Shown: positions 7,626 to 16,800 of the stretch, piece after piece
Numbering within the stretch: the first letter of the stretch is position 1
Layout of the letters: each line of letters starts with the position of its first letter
Assembly: GCA_902768605.1 (NCBI GenBank)
Contig: CACXLY010000035.1
Span: 1-40,046, forward strand
Reading direction: 5' to 3'
DNA length: 40,046 nucleotides
Source: an uncultured Bacteroidales bacterium
GTDB taxonomy: Bacteria; Bacteroidota; Bacteroidia; Bacteroidales; Bacteroidaceae
Notes under the pieces: generated by a model
Databases searched by the model: none
Told to the model about the DNA's origin: nothing
What the model saw: only the letters and a program-made list of their open reading frames with translations
Translations under genes and position numbers: made by a program

Positions 7626-9070
7626 GAAAGCTAAGCGTCTTCCTACTGCTATGTCTATGCCTTAGCGTCCGCGCTCAGGTGGACAGCCTTTTGCAGGACA
7701 GCATCGTCCGCGTGCTTGCCATCGGCAACAGCTTCTCGCAGGATGCCGTCGAGCAATACCTCTGGGAGCTGGCCAACGAAGCAGGCATCAAGATGGTCAT
7801 CGGCAATGCCTATCGCGGCGGACAGGGGTTCCAGTCGCATTGGATTGATGTGACGGAGGCGAACAACACCTTCGAGTACCGCAAGGTCGTGGATGGCAGA
7901 CGCAGCAACAGGCCTCGCACGGCCCTCGCCGACATCATAAAAGACGAACCCTGGCAGTATATCACCTTCCAGCAAGTCAGTCAGGAGTCGGGTCTCACCG
8001 CAACCTTCGAGCCTTATCTCACTTATCTTATAGAATACACACAAGGGCTGCAGACCAACCCGAATGCAGCCTTTGGCTACCACCAGACGTGGGCTTACTC
8101 GCACGATAGCACGCACGGCGGCTTTGCCAACTATGGCAACCGGCAAGACGTGATGTACGACAGCATCTGCCAGGCCGTGCAATATGCCTTGCAGACGCAT
8201 CCTGAGTTCAAATTCGTCGTGCCGAGCGGCACTGCGATTCAGAATGCGAGAACCACTTATTTAGGCGACAACATGAACCGCGACGGCTATCACCTCGACC
8301 TCAAAATGGGCAGGTACACGGCGGCTTGCGCATGGTTCGAGACCATCACAGGCATCTCGCCCGTCGGCCTCAGCTATCATCCCGACGGCATGGACTTCAT
8401 AGCTGCCCACACCTGCCAGGTGGCAGCGCACGAGGCCGTGGCAAAGCCTTTCGAGCGCACCGTCCTGGACCGCGAAGGCCTTCCCGCCATCAACGACATC
8501 GTGCCGACAGGCCTGGTGAAGCTCAACTTCGGAGCCGACCACACGAGCGACCCCGCATGGAACGACATCATGCCCGGCCAGCGGACATACCTCAGCATCG
8601 TGGACAGCAACATGAACCCGACAGGCATCCTCGTCACATTTACAGGCGAGTTCGGCGGCTCGAACAAGAACGGTGCGGCCTATACGACAACCCGTATGCT
8701 GATGCCAGCCGACGTCTCGCAGTCCGCGTTGTGGGGCTATGCGGCAGGCAAGTTCGGCGGCAGCGGCCCGCGTCAGAGCGCCACCCTTCGCCTGAGCCAT
8801 CTCAATCCCGAACTTGAGTACGAATTCACGATATTCTCATCGCGCGACAAGAGCCAGGACTTGCGGCAGACAAGCTTTATCCTGCAGGGCGAGGACACCT
8901 GGGCAGACGCCCTCCAGTCCGCCAACAATGCCTCGGAGACGGTCACTATAAAGGACGTCCGCCCGACAGCAGACGGACAGCTGACCCTCACCGTGATGCC
9001 CGGCTCGTCAAACAACAGCCCGAACCTCTTCTACTATCTCAACGCAATAACCATTAAATCACATAAATAA
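7622..9070 (+). CDS. Secreted DUF4886 (SGNH-hydrolase-like) protein
   Basis: 482 residues with a signal peptide (MRKLSVFLLLCLCLSVRAQ). The region from about residue 30 to 290 fits DUF4886: VRVLAIGNSFSQDAVEQYLW at its start supplies the nucleophile-type GNSFS block, and RDGYHLDL supplies the Asp-x-x-His-like block of SGNH esterases. A second, probably beta-rich domain (about 300-482) begins near LVKLNFGADHTSDPAWNDI and resembles appended domains of polysaccharide-acting enzymes. The substrate is unknown; carbohydrate de-esterification is a family-level guess. It overlaps the S41 gene by four bases and closes the operon together with the following small gene. Confidence 0.82.
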   Translation: MRKLSVFLLLCLCLSVRAQVDSLLQDSIVRVLAIGNSFSQDAVEQYLWELANEAGIKMVIGNAYRGGQGFQSHWIDVTEANNTFEYRKVVDGRRSNRPRTALADIIKDEPWQYITFQQVSQESGLTATFEPYLTYLIEYTQGLQTNPNAAFGYHQTWAYSHDSTHGGFANYGNRQDVMYDSICQAVQYALQTHPEFKFVVPSGTAIQNARTTYLGDNMNRDGYHLDLKMGRYTAACAWFETITGISPVGLSYHPDGMDFIAAHTCQVAAHEAVAKPFERTVLDREGLPAINDIVPTGLVKLNFGADHTSDPAWNDIMPGQRTYLSIVDSNMNPTGILVTFTGEFGGSNKNGAAYTTTRMLMPADVSQSALWGYAAGKFGGSGPRQSATLRLSHLNPELEYEFTIFSSRDKSQDLRQTSFILQGEDTWADALQSANNASETVTIKDVRPTADGQLTLTVMPGSSNNSPNLFYYLNAITIKSHK

Positions 9071-9079
9071 CATTAAGCA

Positions 9080-9574
9080 ATGGCACAACAACAGAAACAG
9101 ATTCAGATTCAGTTCCGCTTGATGGACGTCAAGCAACTTCAGTTCGTCAACCTCGCCAACGAATGGCCCGACGGCGAAATGCAAATCAACAACCAGCTGC
9201 AGTTCAACTGCGAGACCGACAAGCGCATCGTACGCTGCAACGCCAATTTCGAGTACAAGAAGAACGACATCACGCAGCTCATCCTCAGCGTGCAGACCGT
9301 ATTCGAGTTCACGCGCGACAGCTGGAGCTCGCTCTACCAGCTCAACGAAGACCAGTGGGTATTGCCAGCCGGCCTCGTTCAGCACATGGCCGACATCACC
9401 ATCGGTAGTGCTCGCGGCATCCTGGCCGTGCGTAGCGAAGAGGCAGGCATCCCGAAGCAAATCCTGCCGCTCGTCAACCCCGGGCAGATGCTTCGCAACA
9501 ACATAGCCTTCAAGCGCGTACAGAACCAGCCGGCCGGCACGATTCCCATGGACGGCACGCTCGGCAACGCGTAA
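9080..9574 (+). CDS. Conserved hypothetical protein, possibly SecB-like fold
   Basis: 164 residues, no signal peptide, 9 bp after the DUF4886 gene. Its composition suggests alternating beta strands (IVRCNANFEYKKND, LILSVQTVFEFT) followed by a helix and LVQHMADITIGSARGILAVRSEEAGIPKQILPLVNP. That order, with a Pro-rich 'P.VNP' tail, recalls SecB-type export chaperones, where strands are followed by a helix carrying ARE..S..RG..P...LAPVN. The resemblance is by eye only. A cytoplasmic conserved protein of unknown function is the safe call. A strong hairpin terminator follows 60 bp later. Confidence 0.7.
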   Translation: MAQQQKQIQIQFRLMDVKQLQFVNLANEWPDGEMQINNQLQFNCETDKRIVRCNANFEYKKNDITQLILSVQTVFEFTRDSWSSLYQLNEDQWVLPAGLVQHMADITIGSARGILAVRSEEAGIPKQILPLVNPGQMLRNNIAFKRVQNQPAGTIPMDGTLGNA

Positions 9575-9634
9575 GACATAACCCCACTCCTTCCGCTTCT
9601 TCTGCTTTTGCGAGAAACGACAGGCGACGATGGG

Positions 9635-9683
9635 AAGGGCGTATCGACGCATGGAGTCAGTCCATGTCTCGGTACGCCCTTTT
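9635..9683 (+). terminator. Operon terminator after the 9080 gene
   Basis: Outer stem AAGGGCGTA (9635-9643) / TACGCCCTT (9673-9681), inner stem CATGGA / TCCATG around GTCAG. The outer stem runs straight into TTTTGC. It closes the operon that starts at 5002. Confidence 0.75.
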
Positions 9684-10287
9684 GCATTCCTGCCGTAGCG
9701 GAGGCCGGACTTGTCCGAGGCATCCGCTGACAAAAAGAAAGACGTTCTCGCATTCCTCTTGCAATATGTCACTTTCAAAAATGAGGGGAATGGCGACGAA
9801 ATAGGTGGGATTTGGGCATCCGAGGTGAGGGGAAAACGGATGCCACGTGTGGCGAGAGCACTTCCCACGTGTAGCGAAGGCCTTTCCTACGTGTAGCGTT
9901 TGGGTTTCCGACAGCAGGGAAATGGCATTTTCATGGGTCGAAAAAGGCGATTTTTGCGATGAAATGGGGAGTTTTTTTAGTTCATAGTGCATAGTTCATA
10001 GTGCATAGTTATGGGATGCGCGTTGTAAATCAGGCAGTTCCGAGCTGACGGCGATTCGTGCGATTTCTTTCGAAAAAATGGCCCTGACCATAGCCGAGAG
10101 GATTTCAAGCGATTCTCGCGGGCTTTCCAGAAATCAGAAAGTAAGCAATATGGCAGGAAACGGTTGCAAATTGTCAGAAACGGAGGTGGAGCCGCGAGGC
10201 GGCGCATTTCTGCTTGTTCCGACACCCGTTAGCATCGGCTCCAAGAAATAATTCTTCATTCTTCTTTCTTATTTATTAATTTCTTCG
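9684..10287. other. Gene-free stretch before der
   Basis: About 600 bp without a convincing gene. It holds three 22-bp repeats (9833-9898) and a doublet of TTCATAGTGCATAG (9980-10008). Open frames on both strands at 9657-9992 lack family resemblance and run through the repeats, so I treat them as non-coding. The remainder shows no structure I can name. Confidence 0.6.
9833..9898 (-). repeat. Three 22-bp repeats, second locus
   Basis: On the minus strand units beginning CGCTACACGTAGGAAAGG (9898), CGCTACACGTGGGAAGTG (9876) and CGCCACACGTGGCATCC (9854) repeat at exactly 22 bp. The first unit, with the preceding AAA, matches the third unit at 4073-4094 closely (AAACGCTACA then AGGAAA.GCC). Confidence 0.75.
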
Positions 10288-10295
10288 TATCTTTG
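10288..10295 (+). promoter_or_regulatory. Bacteroidota -7 box (TATCTTTG) before der
   Basis: TATCTTTG fits TAnnTTTG and lies 18 bp before the der ATG at 10314. It overlaps an in-frame TTG at 10293, which is therefore rejected as the start codon. Confidence 0.65.
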
Positions 10296-10313
10296 CACGC
10301 AAATTATACAGTT

Positions 10314-11624
10314 ATGTCGAATATTGTAGCTATTGTAGGGCGCCCGAACGTGGGCAAGAGCACGCTTTTCAACCGCTTGACGCAGACCCGCCATGCCATC
10401 GTGAGCGAGGAGGCGGGCACGACGCGCGACCGCCAGTACGGCAAGTGCGAATGGGGGCAGCGCGAGTTCTCCGTCATCGACACCGGCGGCTGGGTCGTCG
10501 GCAGCGACGACATCTTCGAGGAGGAAATACGTAAGCAGGTGGCACTCGCCACGGACGAAGCCGACGTCATACTCTTTCTCGTTGACATCCAGAATGGTAT
10601 CACCGACCTCGACGAGGCAGTGGCCAGCATCCTGCGCCGCTCGAAAAAGCCCGTCCTGCTCGTCTGCAACAAGATGGACAACAATGAGACTTACCTTGCC
10701 GCCGAGTTCTATGCGCTCGGGCTTGGCGAGCCGCAGTGCATCTCGGCAGCGACGGGCAGCGGCACCGGCGACTTGCTCGACCTCGTGGTCAGCAAATTCC
10801 CGAAGGAGGGCGACGCATTGCCCGACGAAGACATCCCGAGGTTTGCCGTCGTGGGCCGTCCCAACGCCGGCAAGTCGAGCCTTATCAACGCCTTCATCGG
10901 CGAGGAGCGGAACATCGTGACAGACATCGCAGGCACCACTCGCGACAGCATCTACACCCGCTACGACAAGTTCGGCTTCGACTTCTATCTCGTTGACACT
11001 GCGGGTATTCGGCGCAAGAACAGGGTAAGCGAAGACCTGGAGTTCTACAGCGTGATGCGTAGCATCCGCGCCATCGAGAACAGCGACGTCTGCATCCTTA
11101 TGATAGATGCCACCAGGGGCATCGAGTCGCAAGACCTCAACATATTCCAAATCATACAGAAGAATCAGAAAAGCCTCGTGGTGGTCGTCAACAAGTGGGA
11201 CCTCGTGCCCGACAAGGACACGAAGGTGATGAAGACGATGGAGGACGCTATCCGCACCAGGATGGCGCCGTTCACCGACTTCCCCATCATCTTCGGCTCA
11301 GCCCTCACCAAGCAGCGCATCTTCAAGGTGCTCGAGACGGCAAAGGACGTCTTCCTGGGTCGCCGCCGCAAGGTGTCCACCCACAAGCTCAACGAAGAGA
11401 TGCTGCCGCTCATCGAGGCCTATCCGCCACCATCGATGAAGGGCAAGTACATCAAGATAAAGTACTGCATGCAAATCCCCGACACCCGCGTGCCCTCGTT
11501 TGTCTTCTACGCCAACCTGCCGCAATACGTCAAGGAGCCCTACAAGCGATTCCTCGAGAATAAGATTCGCGAGCGCTGGGACTTCACGGGATGCCCCATC
11601 AACATATTCGTGAGACAGAAGTAA
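10314..11624 (+). CDS. der: Ribosome biogenesis GTPase Der (EngA)
   Basis: 436 residues with two tandem GTPase domains and a C-terminal KH-like domain, the unique Der layout. Domain 1 shows GRPNVGKS (G1), DTGG (G3) and NKMD (G4); domain 2 shows [13 protein letters not shown] and NKWD. The C-terminal part from about residue 350 ([28 protein letters not shown]) is the KH-like domain. Der is essential for 50S subunit maturation. The start is chosen at [16 protein letters not shown] because a promoter box sits just upstream. The 50 bp after the stop belong to a palindromic repeat that carries the start of the next gene. Confidence 0.97.
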   Translation: MSNIVAIVGRPNVGKSTLFNRLTQTRHAIVSEEAGTTRDRQYGKCEWGQREFSVIDTGGWVVGSDDIFEEEIRKQVALATDEADVILFLVDIQNGITDLDEAVASILRRSKKPVLLVCNKMDNNETYLAAEFYALGLGEPQCISAATGSGTGDLLDLVVSKFPKEGDALPDEDIPRFAVVGRPNAGKSSLINAFIGEERNIVTDIAGTTRDSIYTRYDKFGFDFYLVDTAGIRRKNRVSEDLEFYSVMRSIRAIENSDVCILMIDATRGIESQDLNIFQIIQKNQKSLVVVVNKWDLVPDKDTKVMKTMEDAIRTRMAPFTDFPIIFGSALTKQRIFKVLETAKDVFLGRRRKVSTHKLNEEMLPLIEAYPPPSMKGKYIKIKYCMQIPDTRVPSFVFYANLPQYVKEPYKRFLENKIRERWDFTGCPINIFVRQK

Positions 11625-11627
11625 ATG

Positions 11628-11735
11628 CCCCCTCCCAAACCCTCCCCCGAGGAGGAGGGAGTCCAAATATGTGAAATGAAACTAAAAGAGGTAACTAAAA
11701 AGGCCTCCCTCCTCGGGGGGAGGTGTGGAGGGGGG
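11628..11735. repeat. Long inverted repeat spanning the start of the lipoprotein gene
   Basis: The left arm (11628-11661) begins CCCCCTCCCAAACCCTCC and ends GAGGAGGAGGGAG; the right arm (11704-11735) begins CTCCCTCCTCGGGGGG and ends GTGTGGAGGGGGG. The arms are imperfect reverse complements of about 32 bp around a 42-bp loop. The loop contains the likely start codon (11676) and the right arm encodes signal-peptide residues. Confidence 0.8.
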
Positions 11736-12092
11736 CTGCTCCTAGTCCTATTGTTTGCCTGCTCTGGCAGCCACTTCACCCACAAGGCGGCGAGGAAATC
11801 CGCTGAGAAGTACTACACGATGCTCATCAAAGGCAACTACAAGGGCTTCGTCAATGGCTATGCCGGCGCTGAGGACTGGCCCGAGGACTATCGCAGTCAG
11901 CTCGTCGACGCCACAGCACAGTTCATGACGAAGCACGACATGCGGCAACTCAAGTCCGTCAAAGCCATCAGCGACAGCCTGTTGGAGGACAGCACGGCCT
12001 ACGTCATGCTCCAGCTCAACTTCAACGACAGCACAAGCGAGCAGATAGAACTCCCGCTGGTGCTCATGAAGGAGGAATGGAAGATGAGATAA
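11676..12092 (+). CDS. Small lipoprotein (DUF4878/NTF2-like), repeat-derived signal peptide
   Basis: 138 residues from MKLKEVTKKASLLGGRCGGG; the hydrophobic LLLVLLFAC ends in a lipobox with lipidated Cys29. The mature part (SAEKYYTMLIKGNYKGFVNGY to MKEEWKMR) looks like the small alpha+beta DUF4878-type domain of Bacteroidales lipoproteins; the function is unknown. Residues about 10-20 (ASLLGGRCGGG) are encoded by the right arm of a GC-rich inverted repeat. An upstream in-frame ATG at 11625 would add MPPPKPSPEEEG, pure translation of the left arm, so I reject it. It overlaps the upstream part of the M16 frame by a few bases and is probably co-transcribed with der. Confidence 0.72.
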   Translation: MKLKEVTKKASLLGGRCGGGLLLVLLFACSGSHFTHKAARKSAEKYYTMLIKGNYKGFVNGYAGAEDWPEDYRSQLVDATAQFMTKHDMRQLKSVKAISDSLLEDSTAYVMLQLNFNDSTSEQIELPLVLMKEEWKMR

Positions 12093-12163
12093 GCCTCATA
12101 AGCCCGAGAAGCCCCCATGAACCCTATATGCCTCATAAGCCGTATAACAAAAAAACACACAAT

Positions 12164-14980
12164 ATGAAGAAATTAATCTTGTTTTTCCTGCTTTGCTTTC
12201 AATGTTCAATGTTCAATGTCCAATGTTCAATGGCTTTGGCACAGCAAATGCCGCCTGTCCCCCTTGACCCTGCTGTCAAGACAGGCAAGCTTAAGAACGG
12301 CCTCACCTATTTCATCCGCCACAACGAGTGGCCCGAAAAGCGGTGCGACTTCTACATCGCGCAGCGCGTCGGCTCTATGCAAGAGGAAGACGAGCAGCGC
12401 GGTCTGGCCCACTTCCTCGAACACATGTGCTTCAATGGCACTACGCACTTCCCGGGCGACGCCCTGAAGCAGTACCTGGAGCGCATCGGCGTGAAGTTCG
12501 GCGAGAACCTTAATGCCTATACCTCTTTCGACGAGACGGTCTATAACATCAATAACGTCAACGTCGAGATTCCCGGAGCCATCGATTCCTGCCTGCTCAT
12601 CCTGCACGACTGGAGCCACGACCTCCTGCTTGAGGACAAAGAGATAGACAAGGAGCGCGGCGTCATCGAGGAAGAGTGGCGCATGCGCCGCAGCGCGCAG
12701 ATGCGACTCATCGAGGCCGCCCTGCCCATCATTTGCAAGGACAGCAAGTACGCCGAGCGCATGCCTATCGGTACGATGGAGATTGTGAAGAACTTCCCAT
12801 ACGAGACCCTCCGCAGCTACTACCGCAAGTGGTACCGACCCGACCTGCAGGCACTCGTCATCGTGGGCGACGTTGACCCCGATGCCGTCGAGAAGAAGTT
12901 GCAGGAGATGTTTGCCGACATCGCTCCCGCAGCCGCCGATGCAGCCGTCCGCGAGGACTATCCCGTGCCCGACAACACGGAGCCGCTCGTCTTCATCGGC
13001 AAGGACAAGGAGTTCACCGGCATGGAGGCCATGATTATGTTCAAGACCGACCCGCTGCCACGCGAGATGAGGAACACCATGGCATACATCGCGCTCGACT
13101 TTGTGCAGGACGCCATCTCGGGTATGATAAACGAACGCCTCAACGAGATAACGCGTCAGGCAGACGCTCCCTTTGCAGGGGCAGGCGTCAGCTTTGGCGA
13201 GTACCTTGTCGCCAAGACGAAGGAGGCACTCTCGCTCGGCATCTCCATGAAGGAAGGCCGTTATGCGGAGGGCATCAAGGCAGCATACCGAGAGCTGCTG
13301 CGTGCACAGCGAGGCGGCTTCACCGAAAGCGAGTACCAGCGTTTCAAGGACGAGTACCTGTCGCAAATCGACGCAGCCTACGAGGCTCGCGACAAGCGCA
13401 CGAACACCTCGCTCGTGAATGCCTACGTCGCTCACTTCATCGATAACATCCCGGCCGCAGGCATCGAGTGGCGCCACCAGATGATGAACCAGATTGTGCC
13501 CAACATCCCCCTGGACATGATAAATCAGGCCATCTCACAGCTCTCGGCGGACAACCGCGCCATTGTCGTCCTCATGCCCGAGAAGGAAGGTCTGGTCTGC
13601 CCGACCGAGCAGGAAGTTCTGTCTGCGATGGCAGAGGTGGATGGCGAGGACATCGCTGCCTTCACCGAGGAGGTCAGCACCGAGCCTCTGGTGCCTGAAC
13701 TCAAGAGCAAAGTCAAAGTCAAAAAGATAACCGACGACATCTACGGGGCAAAGCTCATCACGCTCTCCAACGGCATGAAGATTCACGTCAAGCAGACCGA
13801 CTACAGCCCCAACCGAATCATCTTCCGTGCTACATCCTGGGGCGGCAACAGCCTTTACAGCAACGACGAATACGTCAACGCCAGCAACATCGGTCTCGTT
13901 CGCCAGGGCGGTCTGGGCAATTTCTCTGCCGTCGACCTCAACAAGAAGCTTGCCGGCAAACAGGCAGGCGCTTCTATCAGCGTAGGTGCCCGCAGCGAAG
14001 GCATCGAGGGCAATTGCGTGAAGAAAGACCTCGAGACGATGCTCCAGCTCGTTTACCTTAACTTCACCTCACCGCGTCGCGACGACGATGCTTTCACTTC
14101 GTCGATTGAGCGCATGCGCAATGCCCTGAAGAACCAAGACCTCAATCCGCAGACGGCCCTGCAGGACAGCATCGTCAGCATCGTCTATAATAATAATGTG
14201 CGTGCTAAGCGATTCAAGGAGGAAGACCTTGACCGCATCAACTACGACCGCTTGCTCGAGATGTACCGTGAGCGCTTTGCCAACGCTGCCGACTTTGAGT
14301 TCTACATGGTCGGCGACGTGAGTGCCGACTCCGTTGCTCCCCTGCTCGCCAAGTATCTTGGTGCGCTGCCGGTAAAGGGCAAGAAGGAGAAGTACGAGAT
14401 TATCGACCAACGCATGACGAAGGGCGAACGCGAGTGCTACTTCACGAAGGAGCAGGACACGCCCAACTCCCTGAACGTCTTCGTCTATCATACGCCCATG
14501 AAGGAGACATTGAGGAGCGACATCCTCGTCGATATGCTCCAACAGGCCATGCAGATGCTCTACACGGAGACGGTTCGCGAAGACGAGGGCGGAGCCTACG
14601 GCGTGCCTGTCAGCTCCGACCTTATCGACTATCCTGAAGAGCTTGCAATGGTGCAGATCGTCCTGCCCACGGCTCCCGAAAAGCGTGTGGCCATGACGTC
14701 GGTCATCAGCAATGGCATCAAGGAGATGATGGAGAAGGGACCCTCGGAAGAAAACCTTGGAAAGATAAAGGAATACATGCTGCGTTCGCATCAGGAAGAC
14801 TTGAAGAACAACGGCTACTGGATGAACAGCCTTGTCTCGAAGACGCGCTACGACCAGGAGTTCGTCGAGGGCTACGAGGAGTGCATTCAGGGCGTGACGG
14901 TCGACGACATCAAGCAGCTGGCCAAGCAAATCTTCGGCAGCGGCAACCGCCTTGTCGTGGGCATGGAGACACCGCAGTGA
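12164..14980 (+). CDS. M16-family zinc metalloprotease (insulinase/PqqL-like), exported
   Basis: 938 residues, start MKKLILFFLLCF with a signal peptide ending near ALAQQ. The inverted zinc motif HFLEH (in RGLAHFLEHMCFNGT) with the distal Glu in ERGVIEEEW marks the active N-terminal M16 half; a second M16-like half from about residue 520 (LSNGMKIHVKQTDYSPNRI) lacks the motif, as expected for the regulatory half. It probably degrades peptides in the periplasm, like PqqL. The frame is open upstream to 12077, but that extension (MEDEISLISPRSPHEP) is translated intergenic repeat. The middle of the signal peptide (QCSMFNVQCSM) is encoded by tandem CAATGTTCAATGT words. Confidence 0.92.
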   Translation: MKKLILFFLLCFQCSMFNVQCSMALAQQMPPVPLDPAVKTGKLKNGLTYFIRHNEWPEKRCDFYIAQRVGSMQEEDEQRGLAHFLEHMCFNGTTHFPGDALKQYLERIGVKFGENLNAYTSFDETVYNINNVNVEIPGAIDSCLLILHDWSHDLLLEDKEIDKERGVIEEEWRMRRSAQMRLIEAALPIICKDSKYAERMPIGTMEIVKNFPYETLRSYYRKWYRPDLQALVIVGDVDPDAVEKKLQEMFADIAPAAADAAVREDYPVPDNTEPLVFIGKDKEFTGMEAMIMFKTDPLPREMRNTMAYIALDFVQDAISGMINERLNEITRQADAPFAGAGVSFGEYLVAKTKEALSLGISMKEGRYAEGIKAAYRELLRAQRGGFTESEYQRFKDEYLSQIDAAYEARDKRTNTSLVNAYVAHFIDNIPAAGIEWRHQMMNQIVPNIPLDMINQAISQLSADNRAIVVLMPEKEGLVCPTEQEVLSAMAEVDGEDIAAFTEEVSTEPLVPELKSKVKVKKITDDIYGAKLITLSNGMKIHVKQTDYSPNRIIFRATSWGGNSLYSNDEYVNASNIGLVRQGGLGNFSAVDLNKKLAGKQAGASISVGARSEGIEGNCVKKDLETMLQLVYLNFTSPRRDDDAFTSSIERMRNALKNQDLNPQTALQDSIVSIVYNNNVRAKRFKEEDLDRINYDRLLEMYRERFANAADFEFYMVGDVSADSVAPLLAKYLGALPVKGKKEKYEIIDQRMTKGERECYFTKEQDTPNSLNVFVYHTPMKETLRSDILVDMLQQAMQMLYTETVREDEGGAYGVPVSSDLIDYPEELAMVQIVLPTAPEKRVAMTSVISNGIKEMMEKGPSEENLGKIKEYMLRSHQEDLKNNGYWMNSLVSKTRYDQEFVEGYEECIQGVTVDDIKQLAKQIFGSGNRLVVGMETPQ
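12200..12232 (+). repeat. CAATGTT microsatellite inside the M16 signal peptide
   Basis: Tandem CAATGTTCAATGTTCAATG words that encode QCSMFNVQCSM. The related ATTCAATCTTCAATATTCA array lies upstream of lptB at 16801-16863. Confidence 0.8.
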
Positions 14981-15077
14981 TAGTTTAGAGTTCATAGTTC
15001 ATAGTTCATAGTCTATGGCCCATGGTCGAGTGGTATTAAATCGTAAATAGTAAATCGTCAAATAGTAAATTAAAAAG

Positions 15078-15821
15078 GTGTTTATCACGAAATGGTTGGC
15101 TGCCTTTGGCAGGTACCTGCAGCTGATGGGACGCGTTTTAAGTATCCCGGAAAGGTGGCGGATGTTCATGCGGCAGTATGTCCGCGAGATGGGCTCGCTC
15201 GGTGTCGATTCTATCGGCATTGTGCTCCTCATCAGTTTTTTCATCGGAGCCGTCATCTGCATACAGATTAAGCTCAACATCCAAAGCCCGTGGATGCCTA
15301 CTTTCACGACGGGATACACCACCCGCGAAATCATGTTGCTGGAGTTCTCCTCGAGCATCATGTGTCTCATCCTCGCGGGAAAGGTCGGCTCGAACATCGC
15401 TTCCGAGATAGGCACGATGCGTGTGACGCAACAGATCGACGCCCTGGAGATCATGGGCGTGAACTCGGCATCCTTCCTTATCCTGCCAAAGGTGATAGGC
15501 ATGATGACGATGATACCCTTCCTTGTCGTCTTCAGCATCGTGGCAGGCTTCGTGGGAGCGTATGCCACGGCCATTGCGGGCATCATCACGCCCGACGACC
15601 TGACCGTCGGCCTGCTGCATAGCTTCAACCAGTGGTACGTCTGGACCAGCATCATCAAGAGCATCTTCTTCGCTTTCATCATCAGCAGCGTGGCGTCCTA
15701 TTACGGCTACTTCGTCGAGGGCGGCAGCTTCGATGTAGGTAAGGCCAGCACCAATGCCGTCGTGTCGAGCAGCATGCTGATTCTCTTCTCTGACATCTTC
15801 CTGACAAGCATGTTGGCATAA
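15078..15821 (+). CDS. mlaE: MlaE-type ABC permease (lipid transport)
   Basis: 247-residue inner-membrane permease of the Mla/MCE phospholipid transporter. The GTG start at 15078 gives MFITKWLAAFGRYLQLMGRVL, the length and N-terminal amphipathic helix usual for Bacteroidota MlaE. Core segments are SIGIVLLISFFIGAVICIQIKLN, SNIASEIGTMRVTQQIDALEIMGVNSASFLILPKV (the conserved EIGTMRVTEQIDAL-type motif) and SYYGYFVEGGSFDVGKASTNAVV. About five membrane segments are visible. It precedes the ATPase mlaF with a 155-bp repeat-filled gap; no MlaD/MCE gene is in the window. The 97 bp before the start hold TTCATAG and TAAATCGT repeats. Confidence 0.88.
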   Translation: MFITKWLAAFGRYLQLMGRVLSIPERWRMFMRQYVREMGSLGVDSIGIVLLISFFIGAVICIQIKLNIQSPWMPTFTTGYTTREIMLLEFSSSIMCLILAGKVGSNIASEIGTMRVTQQIDALEIMGVNSASFLILPKVIGMMTMIPFLVVFSIVAGFVGAYATAIAGIITPDDLTVGLLHSFNQWYVWTSIIKSIFFAFIISSVASYYGYFVEGGSFDVGKASTNAVVSSSMLILFSDIFLTSMLA

Positions 15822-15833
15822 ATGAATCAAGAA

Positions 15834-15964
15834 TTAAAAAAGAAGAATTAAGAAAGAAAGATTAAGAATTAAGAATTAAAGGTGGGGAATAAGAAAACGA
15901 TAAAAGAAAAGGACTATCAGAATAAGAGAAGCAATTCTTAATTCTTATCTCTTAATTCTTAATT
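15834..15964. repeat. AATTAAGAATTAAG inverted microsatellite between mlaE and mlaF
   Basis: The left part contains AGAATTAAGAATTAAAG words; the right part contains their complement TTCTTAATTCTTATCTC TT-type words. Together they could form a long AT-rich stem. The same TTCTTAATTC words recur before tdh and around 33420-33445. Confidence 0.6.
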
Positions 15965-15976
15965 ACGAAAAAAGAC

Positions 15977-16756
15977 ATGATCGAAGTTCAGCACTTATAC
16001 AAGAGGTTCGACGACAGGGACATCCTGATGGACATCAACATGACCTTTCGCGACGGGCAGACAAACCTCATCATCGGTCAGTCGGGCTCCGGCAAGACTG
16101 TACTGATGAAGAACATCGTGGGGCTCTTCACGCCCACGAAGGGCAAGGTGCTCTACGACGGACGCGACTTCGTGATGATGAACAAGAAGGAGCGCGTGAT
16201 GCTACGGCGCGAGATGGGCATGATCTTCCAGAGTGCTGCACTCTTCGACTCGATGACTGTCCTGGAAAACGTCATGTTTCCCCTCGACATGTTCTCCGAC
16301 ATGAACCAGGCCGACCGCGTGAAGCGAGCCCGTTTCTGCTTGGAGAGGGTCAACCTGAAAGGCGCCGAGGACAAGATGCCGGGCGAGATAAGCGGCGGCA
16401 TGCAGAAGCGCGTCGCCATCGCCCGAGCCATCGCCCTCAACCCGAAGTACCTGTTCTGCGACGAGCCGAACTCAGGTCTCGACCCCAAGACGAGCCTCGT
16501 CATCGACGACCTCATCAGCAGTATCACGCACGAATACGGCATGACGACCATCATCAACACCCACGACATGAACTCGGTGCTCGGCATCGGCGAGAGCATC
16601 CTTTTCATCTGCGACGGCCACAAGGAGTGGGAGGGCTCGAAGGACCAGATAATGGCCTCGACCAACGAGAAGCTCAACTCCTTCATCTTCGCCAGCGACC
16701 TGCTGAGGAAGGTCAAGGAAGAGCAACAGGCTTCGCAAGTGAAAAGTGAAAAGTGA
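15977..16756 (+). CDS. mlaF: MlaF-type ABC transporter ATPase
   Basis: 259-residue ATPase partner of MlaE. Walker A is GQSGSGKT, the signature is EISGGMQKRVAIARAIA, Walker B is YLFCDEPNSGLDP, and the H-loop is NTHDM. FQSAALFDSMTVLENV matches the Mla-type Q-loop region. The SGGMQKR variant and the 'PNSGLDP' wording are typical of MlaF rather than other importers. The last residues (QASQVKSEK) overlap the tandem AAGTGAAAAGTGA repeat that follows, so the C-terminus may have been extended by repeat DNA. It is likely co-transcribed with mlaE. Confidence 0.9.
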   Translation: MIEVQHLYKRFDDRDILMDINMTFRDGQTNLIIGQSGSGKTVLMKNIVGLFTPTKGKVLYDGRDFVMMNKKERVMLRREMGMIFQSAALFDSMTVLENVMFPLDMFSDMNQADRVKRARFCLERVNLKGAEDKMPGEISGGMQKRVAIARAIALNPKYLFCDEPNSGLDPKTSLVIDDLISSITHEYGMTTIINTHDMNSVLGIGESILFICDGHKEWEGSKDQIMASTNEKLNSFIFASDLLRKVKEEQQASQVKSEK

Positions 16757-16800
16757 AAAGTGAAAAATAAAAGTAACTTTTTGAGGCGAGGGGAATAATA

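Noticed and set aside
9657..9992. Hypothetical protein gene on either strand
   Set aside because: Frames run through the 22-bp repeats, start in repeat DNA and show no domain.
12227..13477. 416-codon minus-strand frame opposite the M16 gene
   Set aside because: Antisense shadow with no signature; the plus strand has the HFLEH motif.
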